Assembly: GCA_964429695.1 (NCBI GenBank) | Contig: CAYSCS010000073.1 | Span: 84,679 to 148,678, forward strand | Direction of reading: 5' to 3' | DNA: 64,000 bases | Origin: CAYSCS01 sp964429695 | GTDB lineage: Bacteria > Acidobacteriota > Aminicenantia > Aminicenantales > Aminicenantaceae | In this document: positions 49,815 through 59,278 of the stretch, piece after piece | Layout: each line of letters begins with the position of its first letter | Position numbering within the stretch: position 1 is the stretch's first letter | Position numbers and translations under genes: made by a program | Notes under the pieces: model-generated | Told to the model about the DNA's origin: nothing | The model's database searches: none | What the model saw: only the letters and a program-made list of their open reading frames with translations

Positions 49815-51395
49815 TTGCTTTATGAAATCATTCTCAGAGCAGCTGAGACCCATCCTGAAAAAGTAGCGGTGGTATGTGGAGGTAAGAAGTGGAGTTATGC
49901 TCAATTCAAAGAAAGAGTCGATAGACTGGCGAGTGGACTCCTTTCGCTCGGCGTTAAAGAAGGGACAAAAGTCGCCATCCTCCACAGAAACTGCCATCGC
50001 TACCTTGAACTCTACTTTGCTTCGGCTAAGATAGGGGCTGTGGTTGTCCCCTTAAATTATCGTCTTTCTCTCCATGATTTTCTCTACATCCTGGAGGATT
50101 CCTTCTCTAAGGTTCTCTTGGCTCAACCTGATTTGCTCGCAAGTTTTGGAGGAGAGAGGAATAAGATTTCTCGTCTTGTCCAAATCATTCTTACTGAATC
50201 TCCTCAATTGAGTCATTTAGCTTTTGAACACCTAAAATATGAAAGTCTCCTTGAAGAATCGGACCCTGAGGAAAGCCGGTATACAAAAATCCCTGATTCC
50301 TCGATTGCCCAGATTTATTATACGAGCGGAACTACAGGGAGAGCGAAAGGGGTCATTCTCACCCATAAGAATAATTATTTCCACGCCAGAGGTGCAATTG
50401 CTGAACTCGGGATTAATCAAGATGATGTCTGGCTTCATGTTTCTCCCCTGTTTCATCTTGCAGATGCGTGGGCGGTGTGGGCGTTGAGTGAGGTTTGTGC
50501 TCGCCACATCCTCATTCCCGCTTTTGAGCCTGAGCTTGTGCTTAGCTCCATTCAACAGAATCGAGTAACTCTCAGCAATTTTATCCCTACCATGCTCAAC
50601 ATTCTGATTAATTATCCTAGAGTCTCTAAATATGATTTTTCTTCTTTGCGCTTGATTCTGAGCGGCGGGGCTCCTATTGCTAAGGAAGTGATTAGAAAGG
50701 TGGTTGAGATTTTCGGATGTGAATACATTCAGACCTATGGTCTCACCGAGACGAGCCCTTTTCTGACAATGTCCATTCTCAGTCCGGAGATGAAGAGGCT
50801 TCCTTTTGAGGAAAGACTTAAGTATATGGCTACGACGGGTAGGCCCTGTGGATTTGTAGAGCTGAAGGTGGTCAAGGAGGATGGGAGAGAGGTGGTTAAG
50901 AATGAAGAGGATGTGGGAGAAATCATCGTGAGAGGGGAATCAGTCACTTGTGGATACTGGAGGATGCCCGAGGAAACATCGAGACGGATTTTAGATGGCT
51001 GGTTTCACACCCGAGACCTTGCCGTAGTCAATCCTGAAGGGTATGTGACCATAGTGGATAGAAAAGATGACCTAATTATCAGTGGAGGGGAAAAGGTTTA
51101 TTCCATAGAGGTGGAAAATGTTCTTTATTCCCATCCCAAAATTTTTGAAGCTGCTGTGATCGGCTTGCCCGACCCTGTATGGGGGGAGTGTGTGACAGCA
51201 ATAGTTGTGCTCAAGGAAAATGAATTTACTCCAGAAGAAGAGATCATAAAGTTCTGTAAAGAAAGGATGGCTCATTTTAAGGCTCCCAAAAAGGTTATCT
51301 TTGCCAAGAATTTGCCTAAAACAGGTTCGGCAAAAGTATTTAAGTATAAACTTCGAGAAGAATACGGAAAGAAGAATCTGCCTCAAATTTTTTAA
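49815..51395 (+). CDS. AMP-forming acyl-CoA ligase
   Basis: 526 residues from TTG 49815; no in-frame ATG lies nearby. The AMP-binding signature is YYTSGTTGRAKGVILTH. Other motifs are YGLTETSPF, GWFHTRDLAVVNPEGYVTIVDRKDD and SGGEKVYSIEVEN. The C-terminal lid has the probable catalytic lysine in KTGSAKVFKYKLREEYG. It activates a carboxylic acid with ATP and CoA. Overall shape fits the medium/long-chain or aryl-acid ligases. Its place between reductase/dehydratase subunits and a molybdenum hydroxylase suggests that it makes the CoA thioester used by those enzymes. A sigma-70 promoter is directly upstream. Confidence 0.88.
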   Translation: MLYEIILRAAETHPEKVAVVCGGKKWSYAQFKERVDRLASGLLSLGVKEGTKVAILHRNCHRYLELYFASAKIGAVVVPLNYRLSLHDFLYILEDSFSKVLLAQPDLLASFGGERNKISRLVQIILTESPQLSHLAFEHLKYESLLEESDPEESRYTKIPDSSIAQIYYTSGTTGRAKGVILTHKNNYFHARGAIAELGINQDDVWLHVSPLFHLADAWAVWALSEVCARHILIPAFEPELVLSSIQQNRVTLSNFIPTMLNILINYPRVSKYDFSSLRLILSGGAPIAKEVIRKVVEIFGCEYIQTYGLTETSPFLTMSILSPEMKRLPFEERLKYMATTGRPCGFVELKVVKEDGREVVKNEEDVGEIIVRGESVTCGYWRMPEETSRRILDGWFHTRDLAVVNPEGYVTIVDRKDDLIISGGEKVYSIEVENVLYSHPKIFEAAVIGLPDPVWGECVTAIVVLKENEFTPEEEIIKFCKERMAHFKAPKKVIFAKNLPKTGSAKVFKYKLREEYGKKNLPQIF

Positions 51396-51474
51396 AAGTT
51401 GCAAGTTTATTTGAGTGAAATTATAATCCTTAGGTATTGAGGAAGAAAAAATTACCATCAGGAAGGGAGGGAAA

Positions 51475-52146
51475 ATGAAGAGAGCCGAATTAAGCCCTTA
51501 TTTTGGGTTTATCTTGGTGTTAGGCGCTTTATGGGGTCTGGCAGAAGCTGGATTGGGGATGTGGCTTCGTGCCTGTGCCTCTTCTTATTCAGGAGCATTG
51601 ATGTGCGGGTTTGCCCTTTTCTTCATTGCTTCAGCATGGGAAGTGAGTGGCAAAATCTCTGCCGTTTTTGTGATTGTGATTTTAGCTAGTCTGTTTAAAT
51701 TGATGGATGCAGCCCTTCTTTCTTTGCCCCTCAAACATGGTGCAATAGCCAACCCTATATTCGCCTTTTTCCTGGAAGCTCTTGCTTTTCTCTTTTTAAT
51801 AGGAGTAGTCCAGAAAAATTTGAGGGAGAAGGCGATTGGCCATTCCTTGCTCGGGGGAATGTCAGCACTCCTGGCTGCAAATCTCTTCCCTCTTGTGAAA
51901 TACGCAACAGGAGTGCCTGCCTGTGTTGTGCCTGGGACAGGCTACCCGCTCTCCCTTTATTACCTTCATCTCTCGGTTGCTGTTTCCTTTTTGACAGTTC
52001 CTGCTGGATTCTGGGTGGGAGCCAGGTTGAGAGAAATTGAATTTAAATTTGCAGGAAAACCCTTGGCAAATAAGATCTCACCCCTCGCTTCTTCTGCGTT
52101 CTTAATCCTCTGTGCAGGAGCTGTGGTCATCATCAGGTTGGTCTAA
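51475..52146 (+). CDS. Integral membrane protein of unknown function
   Basis: 223 residues, about seven hydrophobic segments, for example YFGFILVLGALWGLAEAGL, VFVIVILASLFKLMDAALL and FAFFLEALAFLFLIGVV. Two short conserved-looking features are an ACVVPGTGYP loop and a Lys/Asp-containing third segment (FKLMDA). GGGAGGG precedes the start. It is followed by the Tat-signal subunit of a molybdenum hydroxylase, starting 29 bp later, so it may be an electron-accepting or substrate-transport partner in the membrane. No heme-ligand histidine pairs are obvious. I do not recognise the family. Confidence 0.62.
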   Translation: MKRAELSPYFGFILVLGALWGLAEAGLGMWLRACASSYSGALMCGFALFFIASAWEVSGKISAVFVIVILASLFKLMDAALLSLPLKHGAIANPIFAFFLEALAFLFLIGVVQKNLREKAIGHSLLGGMSALLAANLFPLVKYATGVPACVVPGTGYPLSLYYLHLSVAVSFLTVPAGFWVGARLREIEFKFAGKPLANKISPLASSAFLILCAGAVVIIRLV

Positions 52147-52174
52147 GTCCCTTCTAGAGTATGGAGGCACAGAG

Positions 52175-52798
52175 ATGAGAAAAAACAAAAAGGGAAAGAC
52201 CATCACTCGCAGAGACTTTCTTAAAGGATTTAGCGGTGGAGCCTTGGGTGCTTCGCTGGCGCCCAAGTTTCATTTCAAGGAGGCTTCTTTGCTTCCTACC
52301 CCAGTTGGTAATGTACCCTTTTACAGGAAGAAAAGGATTACTCTCAATGTAAACGAAAAATTTTTTTCGCTCGAGGTCGATGCGCAAGAAACACTGCTCA
52401 ATGTTCTAAGGAATAGACTTGGCTTACGGGGAGCAAAGAGAGGTTGCGAGAGAGGAGAGTGCGGCGCCTGTACGGTTCTTTTGGACGGAGAGCCCGTCTA
52501 TTCGTGTCTAGTCCTTGCCATCAGGGTGGATGGCAGGGAAGTAACTACCGTGGAAGGACTAGAGAAGGAAGGGAAGCTTCACCCAGTTCAGGAAGCCTTT
52601 ATTGAAGAAGATGCCTATCAATGTGGATTCTGTACTCCTGGATTCATAATTTCTTCAGTAGGGCTTCTAAACAAAAAAAGCGACCCTGGCCTTGAAGAAA
52701 TAAAAGAAGCTCTTTCAGGGAATATCTGTCGCTGTGGGAATCATTCCAAGATATTTGAAGCAGTTTCTCTCGCTTCGCGGAGCATGAGGAGGCCATGA
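52175..52798 (+). CDS. Tat-exported [2Fe-2S] subunit of a PaoABC-like molybdenum hydroxylase
   Basis: 207 residues. GGAGG seven bases upstream favours ATG 52175 over one further upstream. A twin-arginine signal (ITRRDFLKG then GGALGASLA) starts the protein, as in PaoA/YagT. The plant-type [2Fe-2S] site is C91, C96, C99 and C111. The second one is C150, C153, C185 and C187 (CGFC and CRC). These carry electrons from the Mo cofactor to FAD. Exporting this subunit should carry the whole folded complex to the periplasm. The next gene begins one base after the stop codon. Confidence 0.88.
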   Translation: MRKNKKGKTITRRDFLKGFSGGALGASLAPKFHFKEASLLPTPVGNVPFYRKKRITLNVNEKFFSLEVDAQETLLNVLRNRLGLRGAKRGCERGECGACTVLLDGEPVYSCLVLAIRVDGREVTTVEGLEKEGKLHPVQEAFIEEDAYQCGFCTPGFIISSVGLLNKKSDPGLEEIKEALSGNICRCGNHSKIFEAVSLASRSMRRP

Positions 52799-52799
52799 A

Positions 52800-55064
52800 A
52801 TGAGGAAAAAAGCTTCGCTTAAAGATATAAAGGATTCGAACCTCTTTCTTTTAGAGAAGTTGAAGGAGGTTGAGGCTGAAGAGAAAGAGGTAGTTACTCA
52901 GGTAGAAAGAGAGAAATTTAATCTCATTGGGAAACCAACTTCAAGAGTGGACGGGAGAGAAATTGTTACGGGAAGGGCTTCTTATACTCATGATTTGAGT
53001 TTTGAAGGAATGCTCATCGGCAAGATTTTGAGGTGTCCTCATGCCTGTGCCCAAATTTTGTCCCTGGATTTAAGCAGGGCCATGAGAGTTCCTGGAGTTA
53101 AGGCTGCCATTCAGCTTCAAAAAGGGAGAATCAAGTATGCAGGAGATCAAGTAGCCGCAGTTGCTGCTTGCGATGAGAAGAGTGCAGAGAGAGCCCTGGG
53201 AGAGATTAAGGTGGAGTACAAAATCCTGCCGCATGCAGTGACGGTTGAAAGGGCAATGGAGGAGGGCGCTCCTCAAGTTCATGAGGATAAGCCGAATGTA
53301 GAAAAGTTTTTCGAATACAGCCATGGAGATGTGGAGAAAGGGTTCAAAGAGGCAGATGTCATCTTGGAGCGTACCTATAAAACGGCGGTTGAGATTCACC
53401 ATCCTCTCGAGACTCATGCAAGTGTAGCAAGATGGGAAGGGGAGAATCTAATCGTTTGGGACTCAACCCAGGGAATCTTCAGTGTCAGGGATGGTCTAGC
53501 ACGAGCCTTGAACATACCTGCAAGCAGAGTGAAAGTCATCAAGAAATACATGGGAGGGGGGTTCGGTAGCAAGTTGAGTGTAAACGACCATACCATTGTC
53601 GCTGCAAAACTCGCTCGCTTGACGGGGAAACCTGTGAAGATTATGCTTTCTCGAAAGGAAAATGCTCTTTGTGTGGGGAACAGACCATCTTCGCTGCAGA
53701 CGATTAAAGGAGGAGCTAAAAGAGATGGAACCCTCACTGCTCTTTATCTCAAGAATTATGCCTGCGGGGGAATAATCCCTGGAGATGAATGCGCAGATCC
53801 GCTTAGAGAAATTTATAAGTGCCCCAACGTGAAAGTCGTAGAGTATACTGTGTATACCAATACTGGGGCTTCAAGACCCACCCGCGCCCCGGGACTTGTG
53901 CAGGGTACTTTTGCTCTCGATGGATTCCTTGATGAACTTGCTGCTGAAATAGGGATAGACCCTCTGGAGTTAAGAAAGAAAAATTATTCTCTTAGGAATC
54001 TTGCGGATACAGGAAAACCCTATTCGACGAAGGGCCTGGATAAATGCTATGAGCTCGGGGCAAAGGCAATTGGCTGGGAGAAGAGGAACAAAAAGCCAGG
54101 CGAGGGGAAAGGGAGGGTGCGGCGTGGACTAGGAATGGCAAGTCAGATTTGGTGGGGAGCAGGGGTTCCTGGAACTAAAGCAATGATTAAACTTCATCCA
54201 GATGGAAGCATTGAAGCCATTTCAGGAACACAGGATCTGGGGGGTGGAACGAGGACAATGATGGCCGTGATTGCTGCTGAGTCGCTGGGAGTATCCCCAG
54301 AGGATATAACGGTAAAAATTGGAGACACCGATTACCCTTGGGCCGTTCTTTCAGGGGGGAGTCTCACTGTTCCTTCGGTGGGTCCAGCGATAAGAGATGC
54401 CTCCCTTAAGGCAGCTGATTTCCTTAAAGAAAAAGTTGCCAATAAATGGGGAATAAAGAGGGATGAGGTGGCGATCGAAGAGAAGAGATTTTATAACCAG
54501 AAAAATCCTGCAGAGTCAATCTCTTTCAAGGATTTGGTGAGGGAGCTTCATAGAGAAGAGGCGTTTCATGGAGAATATACAGGCCGACCTGCTGGTTTTG
54601 CCTACAATTCCTTTGGTGCTCATTTTGTGGAGGTGGAAGTTGATGTGGAGACAGGGAAGATAAGAGTGCTAAAAGTGGTTGCTGTACATGAGGTAGGGCA
54701 GGTAGTCAATAAAAAAACAGCAGAAAGTCAGGTAATTGGAGGGGTTACTCAGGGAGTGAGTGCGGCGTTATTTGAAGAGAGGATTGTTGATGAGGAAACT
54801 GGCAATTTAGTGAATCCCAATTTGAGCGATTATAAGATTGCCACTTCCTTCGACATTCCAGAGATAATTCCTATCTTTGTAGATATGGTTGACCCGAGAA
54901 TAAGCAACATAGGAGCTAAAGGGCTTGGTGAACCTCCCAGAATTCCAATTGCAGCGGCCATTGCTAATGCAGTTTATAATGCAATTGGAGTTCATCCTCG
55001 TGAGATCCCCATCACTCCAGAGAGAGTGCTGGAGCTGCTGAAAAGAAAGGAGCTCGAAAGATGA
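52800..55064 (+). CDS. Molybdenum-cofactor subunit of a PaoABC-like (xanthine dehydrogenase family) hydroxylase
   Basis: 754 residues. A helical, Lys/Glu-rich head of ~40 residues precedes the aldehyde-oxidase-type hammerhead domain (GKPTSRVDGREIVTGRASY). Cofactor-binding motifs are YMGGGFGSKLS, SRPTRAPGLVQG and GTQDLGGGTRT. The catalytic Glu is in GAKGLGEPPRIP near the C-terminus. It hydroxylates an aldehyde or aromatic heterocycle with water as oxygen source. It has no signal of its own, so it depends on its Tat-tagged partner. It overlaps the following FAD-subunit gene by four bases. Substrate cannot be inferred from active-site residues by eye. Confidence 0.88.
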   Translation: MRKKASLKDIKDSNLFLLEKLKEVEAEEKEVVTQVEREKFNLIGKPTSRVDGREIVTGRASYTHDLSFEGMLIGKILRCPHACAQILSLDLSRAMRVPGVKAAIQLQKGRIKYAGDQVAAVAACDEKSAERALGEIKVEYKILPHAVTVERAMEEGAPQVHEDKPNVEKFFEYSHGDVEKGFKEADVILERTYKTAVEIHHPLETHASVARWEGENLIVWDSTQGIFSVRDGLARALNIPASRVKVIKKYMGGGFGSKLSVNDHTIVAAKLARLTGKPVKIMLSRKENALCVGNRPSSLQTIKGGAKRDGTLTALYLKNYACGGIIPGDECADPLREIYKCPNVKVVEYTVYTNTGASRPTRAPGLVQGTFALDGFLDELAAEIGIDPLELRKKNYSLRNLADTGKPYSTKGLDKCYELGAKAIGWEKRNKKPGEGKGRVRRGLGMASQIWWGAGVPGTKAMIKLHPDGSIEAISGTQDLGGGTRTMMAVIAAESLGVSPEDITVKIGDTDYPWAVLSGGSLTVPSVGPAIRDASLKAADFLKEKVANKWGIKRDEVAIEEKRFYNQKNPAESISFKDLVRELHREEAFHGEYTGRPAGFAYNSFGAHFVEVEVDVETGKIRVLKVVAVHEVGQVVNKKTAESQVIGGVTQGVSAALFEERIVDEETGNLVNPNLSDYKIATSFDIPEIIPIFVDMVDPRISNIGAKGLGEPPRIPIAAAIANAVYNAIGVHPREIPITPERVLELLKRKELER

Positions 55065-56032
55065 GAGAATTCAAGCTTGCTCAGCCGAAAACAATCGATG
55101 AGGCAACTTACCTGCTTTCCATAGGAAAAGAAAAATACTCTCTTGTCGCAGGAGGAACAGATATTCTTGACCTTTTGAAGAATGAAATAATCGAGCCTGA
55201 GGTTGTGGTTGACCTTGGTTTGATTCCCGGCCTCTCTTTAATAAAGAAAGAAAGAGAGGGAGTCAGAATTGGTGCCATGACAAGAATTTCACAGCTTGTT
55301 GAAGATGAAATGATAAAAAATGATTACCCCGTGCTGTATGAAGCCGCTCGTTCAGTAGGCACTCCTCAGCTTCGGAATTTGGGAACAGTGGGAGGGAATC
55401 TCTGCCAGAGACCGAGGTGCTGGTATTTTCGGAGCCCTGAGCTCAAATGTAGAAAAAAGGGAGGAAGCAAATGCTACGCAATTCAAGGTAGAAATAAATA
55501 TCATGCTCTCTTGGGAAGCGGCATCTGTCATATTGTTTATCCTTCAGATTTAGCTCCCGCGCTCATTTCTCTTGAAGCAGAGGCCATTATCAATTCGCCC
55601 GGAAAAGAAAAATCAATCCCCCTCGAGGAATTCTACCTCCTCCCTCAGAAGAGCCTCCACAGAGAAAACATTCTTGGGCCAGATGAGGTGCTTAAAGAAA
55701 TAAGGATTCCCCAGAAAAAAGGGAAACAGAGAAGCCTCTATGTTAAGTTCAAAGAACGTGGCGCGTGGGATTTTGCGGTAGTTTCTGTTGCTCTGGCTGC
55801 TGTCATTTCCAATGAAGTATTCGAAGAGCTAAGGATTGTCCTGGGAGGAGTTGCTCCTATCCCCTGGAGGCTAAAGAACACTGAGGAAAAGTTAAAAGGG
55901 AGGAAAGTTGATGAAGAGCTGGCAAAGCAGGTAGTCAGGGAAGCACTCATGGATGCCAGACCTTTAAAAGAGAACGGATATAAAAAAGAGCTGGCTGAAG
56001 TTCTTCTTTACCGAGCTCTTCTTTCTCTTTAG
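55061..56032 (+). CDS. FAD / [4Fe-4S] subunit of the PaoABC-like hydroxylase
   Basis: 323 residues. FAD-binding motifs are SLVAGGTDIL (residues 27-36) and TVGGNLC. Right after NLCQ come four extra cysteines C120, C130, C138 and C156 in an insert (RPRCWYF; SPELKC; GGSKCYA; GSGICHIVYPSDLAPAL). The same kind of insert carries an additional [4Fe-4S] cluster in PaoB and in 4-hydroxybenzoyl-CoA reductase. This places the complex with those enzymes rather than with classical xanthine dehydrogenase. The start overlaps the previous stop (ATGA). Confidence 0.88.
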   Translation: MREFKLAQPKTIDEATYLLSIGKEKYSLVAGGTDILDLLKNEIIEPEVVVDLGLIPGLSLIKKEREGVRIGAMTRISQLVEDEMIKNDYPVLYEAARSVGTPQLRNLGTVGGNLCQRPRCWYFRSPELKCRKKGGSKCYAIQGRNKYHALLGSGICHIVYPSDLAPALISLEAEAIINSPGKEKSIPLEEFYLLPQKSLHRENILGPDEVLKEIRIPQKKGKQRSLYVKFKERGAWDFAVVSVALAAVISNEVFEELRIVLGGVAPIPWRLKNTEEKLKGRKVDEELAKQVVREALMDARPLKENGYKKELAEVLLYRALLSL

Positions 56033-56056
56033 GGCATGGAAGGCTTTGGGTAAAGA

Positions 56057-56641
56057 TTAATTATTTTTGAGCTCGGATTCATAATCCTCAAAATTATCGA
56101 TATCGCGCAGAATAGCTGAAGTTTTGACTTTGACTTCAAAGACATCATCGGAGTGGCTGTAGACGAGCTGGCGTAGACCTATCTCTGGACTTAGGTTTTC
56201 AATTTCCTTCCTGTATTTGAGGTCAATGAGCAGGGGATGTCCCCTATTTTTTTTATAAACAGGGAGAATAATTCCTTTTCCACTCTTCCTGTAAGCTCTT
56301 ATGAGCCTCTCGACTACAGAGACGGGAATCGAGGGTTGATCGCCGAGGACAATCATCACCGCTCGAGCCTTTTCAGGACAGGCGCTTAGGCCACAGAGGA
56401 CAGAGGAAAGCATTCCTTTCTGGAAGTCAGGATTGAAAGCTATTTTTAAAGAAAACCTCTTAATTTTTTCTTCTATTTTCTCCTTGTCTGCACCGAGCAC
56501 AACCAGAGTCTCATCCACGCTCGACTTTTTCATGTTTTCTATTATTCTTTCGATGATTGTCTTTCTGCCAAAAGGAAGGAGAAGCTTCTGCTTTCCCATC
56601 CGCTTTGATTCTCCAGCGGCAAGAATAAGGGCACAAATCAT
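56057..56641 (-). CDS. mocA: Molybdenum-cofactor cytidylyltransferase, MocA-like
   Basis: 194 residues. The nucleotidyltransferase start is ALILAAGESKRMGKQKLLLPF. MIVLGDQPSIP holds the metal-binding Asp, and GHPLLID follows. This is the MocA pattern; MobA has a different linker. MocA adds CMP to molybdopterin to make the cytosine-dinucleotide form used by PaoABC-type enzymes. Its start overlaps the end of the XdhC gene by four bases on the minus strand, so the two are coupled. It is convergent with the hydroxylase genes it serves. Confidence 0.85.
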   Translation of the reverse strand: MICALILAAGESKRMGKQKLLLPFGRKTIIERIIENMKKSSVDETLVVLGADKEKIEEKIKRFSLKIAFNPDFQKGMLSSVLCGLSACPEKARAVMIVLGDQPSIPVSVVERLIRAYRKSGKGIILPVYKKNRGHPLLIDLKYRKEIENLSPEIGLRQLVYSHSDDVFEVKVKTSAILRDIDNFEDYESELKNN

Positions 56642-57723
56642 TTCCTTTCCCTCTTTCTCTTTTTTTCTTCCTGGCGCACGAGCACAAGCTCGGCGGCGAT
56701 GCTCACCCCAATCTCTTCTACAGTTTCAGATTTTATGGGCAGGCCTATCGGTGCATGAATACGATCAAAGGCTTCTGCGGTTGCCCAGCCTTCTTCTAAA
56801 AATTGTTTGCGCATCAAGGAAACCTTGCGTTTACTCCCTATCATGCCAATGTAGGCTGCTTGAGAATTGATGCAGGAGCGAAGGGCTTCTCCGTCATGTC
56901 GGTGACCTCGGGTGACGATGACGATGTAGGTATTTCGAGTAATGGGGAAGTCGCGAAGGGCGTTCCCAATATCATCCACTATGATCTGGTCGGCATCAGG
57001 GATTCTTTCTCTATTGGCAAACTCAGATCTGTCATCAATGACTGTGACTTCAAAATTGAGTAAACTTCCCAGGTGAGAGACCACCCGACCGATATGACCT
57101 GCGCCTGCGATCAGAAGCTGCGCAGGGGGGAAGAGAGGTTCAAAAAAGAGCAGAGTTCTTGTTTCCTCTCTCCCTTTTTCCCTCACGAACCTGAGCAGCG
57201 GTCTTTCTTCCTTAAGAGAGGTGCTTAACTCTTTCTTGAAATTTGTGAGGGTTTCCTCAATCCTTCCCTTTAATATTTCTTCTTCTTCTACCCAGGTTCT
57301 GGAGAGAGAGTAGATTTCTTCATTATTTAGTATTACTATAGTATTAGTCAAGATGCCAGGTTTTCCTTTTCTTAAGGATTCGCAGAGTTTCTCGAAGGTT
57401 TTTTCATTTTCTGCTGGGTTTCCGTCAATCAAGAGGAGGGCTTTTCCGCCGCAAAGTGCCCCTTCATCTGAAGTCACCTCTTCCTCAAGAGTAAATTCGA
57501 AGAGAAAAGAAAGTTTTTTTTCTAACGCATGCTTAGCCCTTTGCTCGACTTCATGCTCTAAAGCCCCTCCTCCTATGGTTCCAGCAGCGAGGCCTTCAGC
57601 AGAAAAGATAGCTGAGGCTCCGGGCACCTGGGGAATTGAACCGCGTGAATCGATGAGAGTTGCGAGAGCAAGGGGCGTGCCTTCTCTCAATTTTTGGAGA
57701 AGTCTGAAATAGATGTTCTTCAT
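56638..57723 (-). CDS. xdhC: XdhC/CoxI-family molybdenum-cofactor insertion chaperone
   Basis: 361 residues. The N-terminal XdhC domain has LATLIDSRGSIPQVPGASAIF then GTIGGGALEHEVEQRA and the Cys-containing GALCGGKALLLID. The C-terminal Rossmann domain begins LLIAGAGHIGRVVSHLG, with VIVTRGHRHDGEAL and MIGSKRKVSLMRKQF. Such proteins (XdhC, PaoD) bind the mature cofactor, help to sulfurate it and deliver it to the apo-enzyme. It forms a two-gene unit with mocA. Both molybdenum hydroxylases in this window probably depend on it. Confidence 0.87.
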   Translation of the reverse strand: MKNIYFRLLQKLREGTPLALATLIDSRGSIPQVPGASAIFSAEGLAAGTIGGGALEHEVEQRAKHALEKKLSFLFEFTLEEEVTSDEGALCGGKALLLIDGNPAENEKTFEKLCESLRKGKPGILTNTIVILNNEEIYSLSRTWVEEEEILKGRIEETLTNFKKELSTSLKEERPLLRFVREKGREETRTLLFFEPLFPPAQLLIAGAGHIGRVVSHLGSLLNFEVTVIDDRSEFANRERIPDADQIIVDDIGNALRDFPITRNTYIVIVTRGHRHDGEALRSCINSQAAYIGMIGSKRKVSLMRKQFLEEGWATAEAFDRIHAPIGLPIKSETVEEIGVSIAAELVLVRQEEKKRKRERK

Positions 57724-57944
57724 AATCTTTAAAAAATACTACCTCATTTTCTCAAACTTCACAATACCTTCAAGGCAGGGAATGATCTTCAGCTTCATTT
57801 TAGATTTTGAAATCTTGAAATAAAAGATTAAAAATGATTCCAATTTGTTTCATATCGAATGCCTTCTATTTATCATTTTTTCATATGAGTTTGTGAGGAG
57901 GCTCAGTTTAATACTTTAATACAATGAAGAGATTTAGATATAAA

Positions 57945-57973
57945 TTGACTTTGATTTTCTCCTGTGCTAATTG
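57945..57973 (+). promoter_or_regulatory. Sigma-70 promoter of the cyclase gene
   Basis: TTGACT (57945-57950), 17 bp, TAATTG (57968-57973) with an extended -10 TG at 57965-57966. Start near 57980, about 32 bases before ATG 58012. Confidence 0.55.
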
Positions 57974-58011
57974 CTGAGAAAGAAGAAATAAAAAGGGAAG
58001 GAGGCTTAAAA

Positions 58012-58827
58012 ATGAGAAGGAATAAAATCCTTTCAGTTTTAAGGCGCTGTTTATTAATTGCAATCTTGGGATGTGGTCTTTTGTTCCCCCTTTATCCTGA
58101 AAATGCTAAAGCAAAATTACTCGATATGACCTACGCTTATGATGAAAATACAATTTACTGGCCCACCGCCAAGCCTTTCGAGCTCAAGAAAGTTTTTTGG
58201 GGAGTGAGCGAGGGAGGCTGGTGGTATGCATCGAATGAGTTTTCTGCCTCTGAGCACGGAGGAACCCATGCCGATGCTCCCATTCACTTTGCGCGAGAGG
58301 GAAGAACTATGGACCAGATCCCACTTGAAGAATGGATCGGTCCTGCAGTCAAGATTGATGTCTGTGAAAAATGTGAAAGGGACAGGGATTATCTTCTCCA
58401 GGTTGAGGATATAGAAAGATGGGAGAAAAAATATGGAAGGATTCCTGATGGAGCCTGGGTCATAATGTACACAGGGATTGGAACGAGGTTTTATCCCGAT
58501 AAAAAGAAAGTGCTGGGCACGGATAAAAAGGGGGAAGAAGCCTTGCCGGAGCTCAGCTTTCCAGGATTCTCCCCTGAATCAGTGGAATTTCTAATCAAAG
58601 AAAGGAAGATTAAAGGCGTGGCCATAGACACACCGAGCATCGATCGAGGAAAGTCAGCGGACTTTAAGGTTCATCAGATTCTTTTCGCTGCCGATAAGCT
58701 TGCTCTTGAAAATATCGCCAACCTGGATAAACTCCCAGAAGTGGGGGCAATTCTCTATGTCATTCCCATGCTCATCAAGGATGGGACAGGAGCGCCTGCG
58801 CGAGTCTTTGCCGTTCTTCCCCAATAA
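58012..58827 (+). CDS. Exported cyclase-family metal hydrolase (kynurenine-formamidase-like)
   Basis: 271 residues from ATG 58012, which has AAGGAGG nine bases upstream. A signal peptide (CLLIAILGCGLLFPLYPENAKA) is followed by LLDMTYAYDENTIYWP. The metal-binding motif HxGTHxDxPxH is complete: H82, H86, D88 and H92 in EHGGTHADAPIHF. GVAIDTPSID then HQILFAADKLALENIANL are the C-terminal family blocks. Members hydrolyse N-formyl or cyclic amide/ester bonds. A periplasmic location is unusual for formamidases and fits the exported oxidoreductases around it. Confidence 0.86.
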   Translation: MRRNKILSVLRRCLLIAILGCGLLFPLYPENAKAKLLDMTYAYDENTIYWPTAKPFELKKVFWGVSEGGWWYASNEFSASEHGGTHADAPIHFAREGRTMDQIPLEEWIGPAVKIDVCEKCERDRDYLLQVEDIERWEKKYGRIPDGAWVIMYTGIGTRFYPDKKKVLGTDKKGEEALPELSFPGFSPESVEFLIKERKIKGVAIDTPSIDRGKSADFKVHQILFAADKLALENIANLDKLPEVGAILYVIPMLIKDGTGAPARVFAVLPQ

Positions 58828-59278
58828 AAAAAGTAGAGGCATTCAGGGAAGGTTGTGATTCATCTCCCGAGGAGTTGAGAAAAATGTTACTCTTTTCACG
58901 AGTATCTGAGATGTCTCAGGGACATAACCTTGAGATTGAGGGCCAGGATATTAACCAAAGCATGAAGAATATATTTTTTTGAGGATTTTTAATCTTAAGC
59001 CTCAAAAATAAGAGTATCTTCTTTTTTTTCCCATCCATATTTTCCTCCATAAATAATTTTAGAAGAGCCAGAATTATTGATTATTAATTTTTGATTTGAT
59101 TAGGGTTTCATCTTTTTCCTCAGAAGAAAGGCTTTTCAAAGCCTTTCCTTTCTTTACTGAAAAGTTATTTTTTAATCTAAAAATTCGGCGCTAACAGCCT
59201 CTTTCTCTACCTATTGAACACATTTCAGTTTCAGGATAGGCTTAAAGCTCAAGCCTCATTTAGTGGGGTTTTTAAATT
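58828..59278. other. Convergent intergenic region with a hairpin
   Basis: No gene. It contains the hairpin listed at 59126-59147. Otherwise it is AT-rich without recognisable elements. Confidence 0.45.
59126..59147 (+). terminator. Hairpin between cyclase and RidA genes
   Basis: GAAAGGCTTT (59126-59135) and AAAGCCTTTC (59138-59147) pair perfectly, followed by CTTTCTTT. It lies 300 bp past the cyclase stop codon. Confidence 0.45.
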
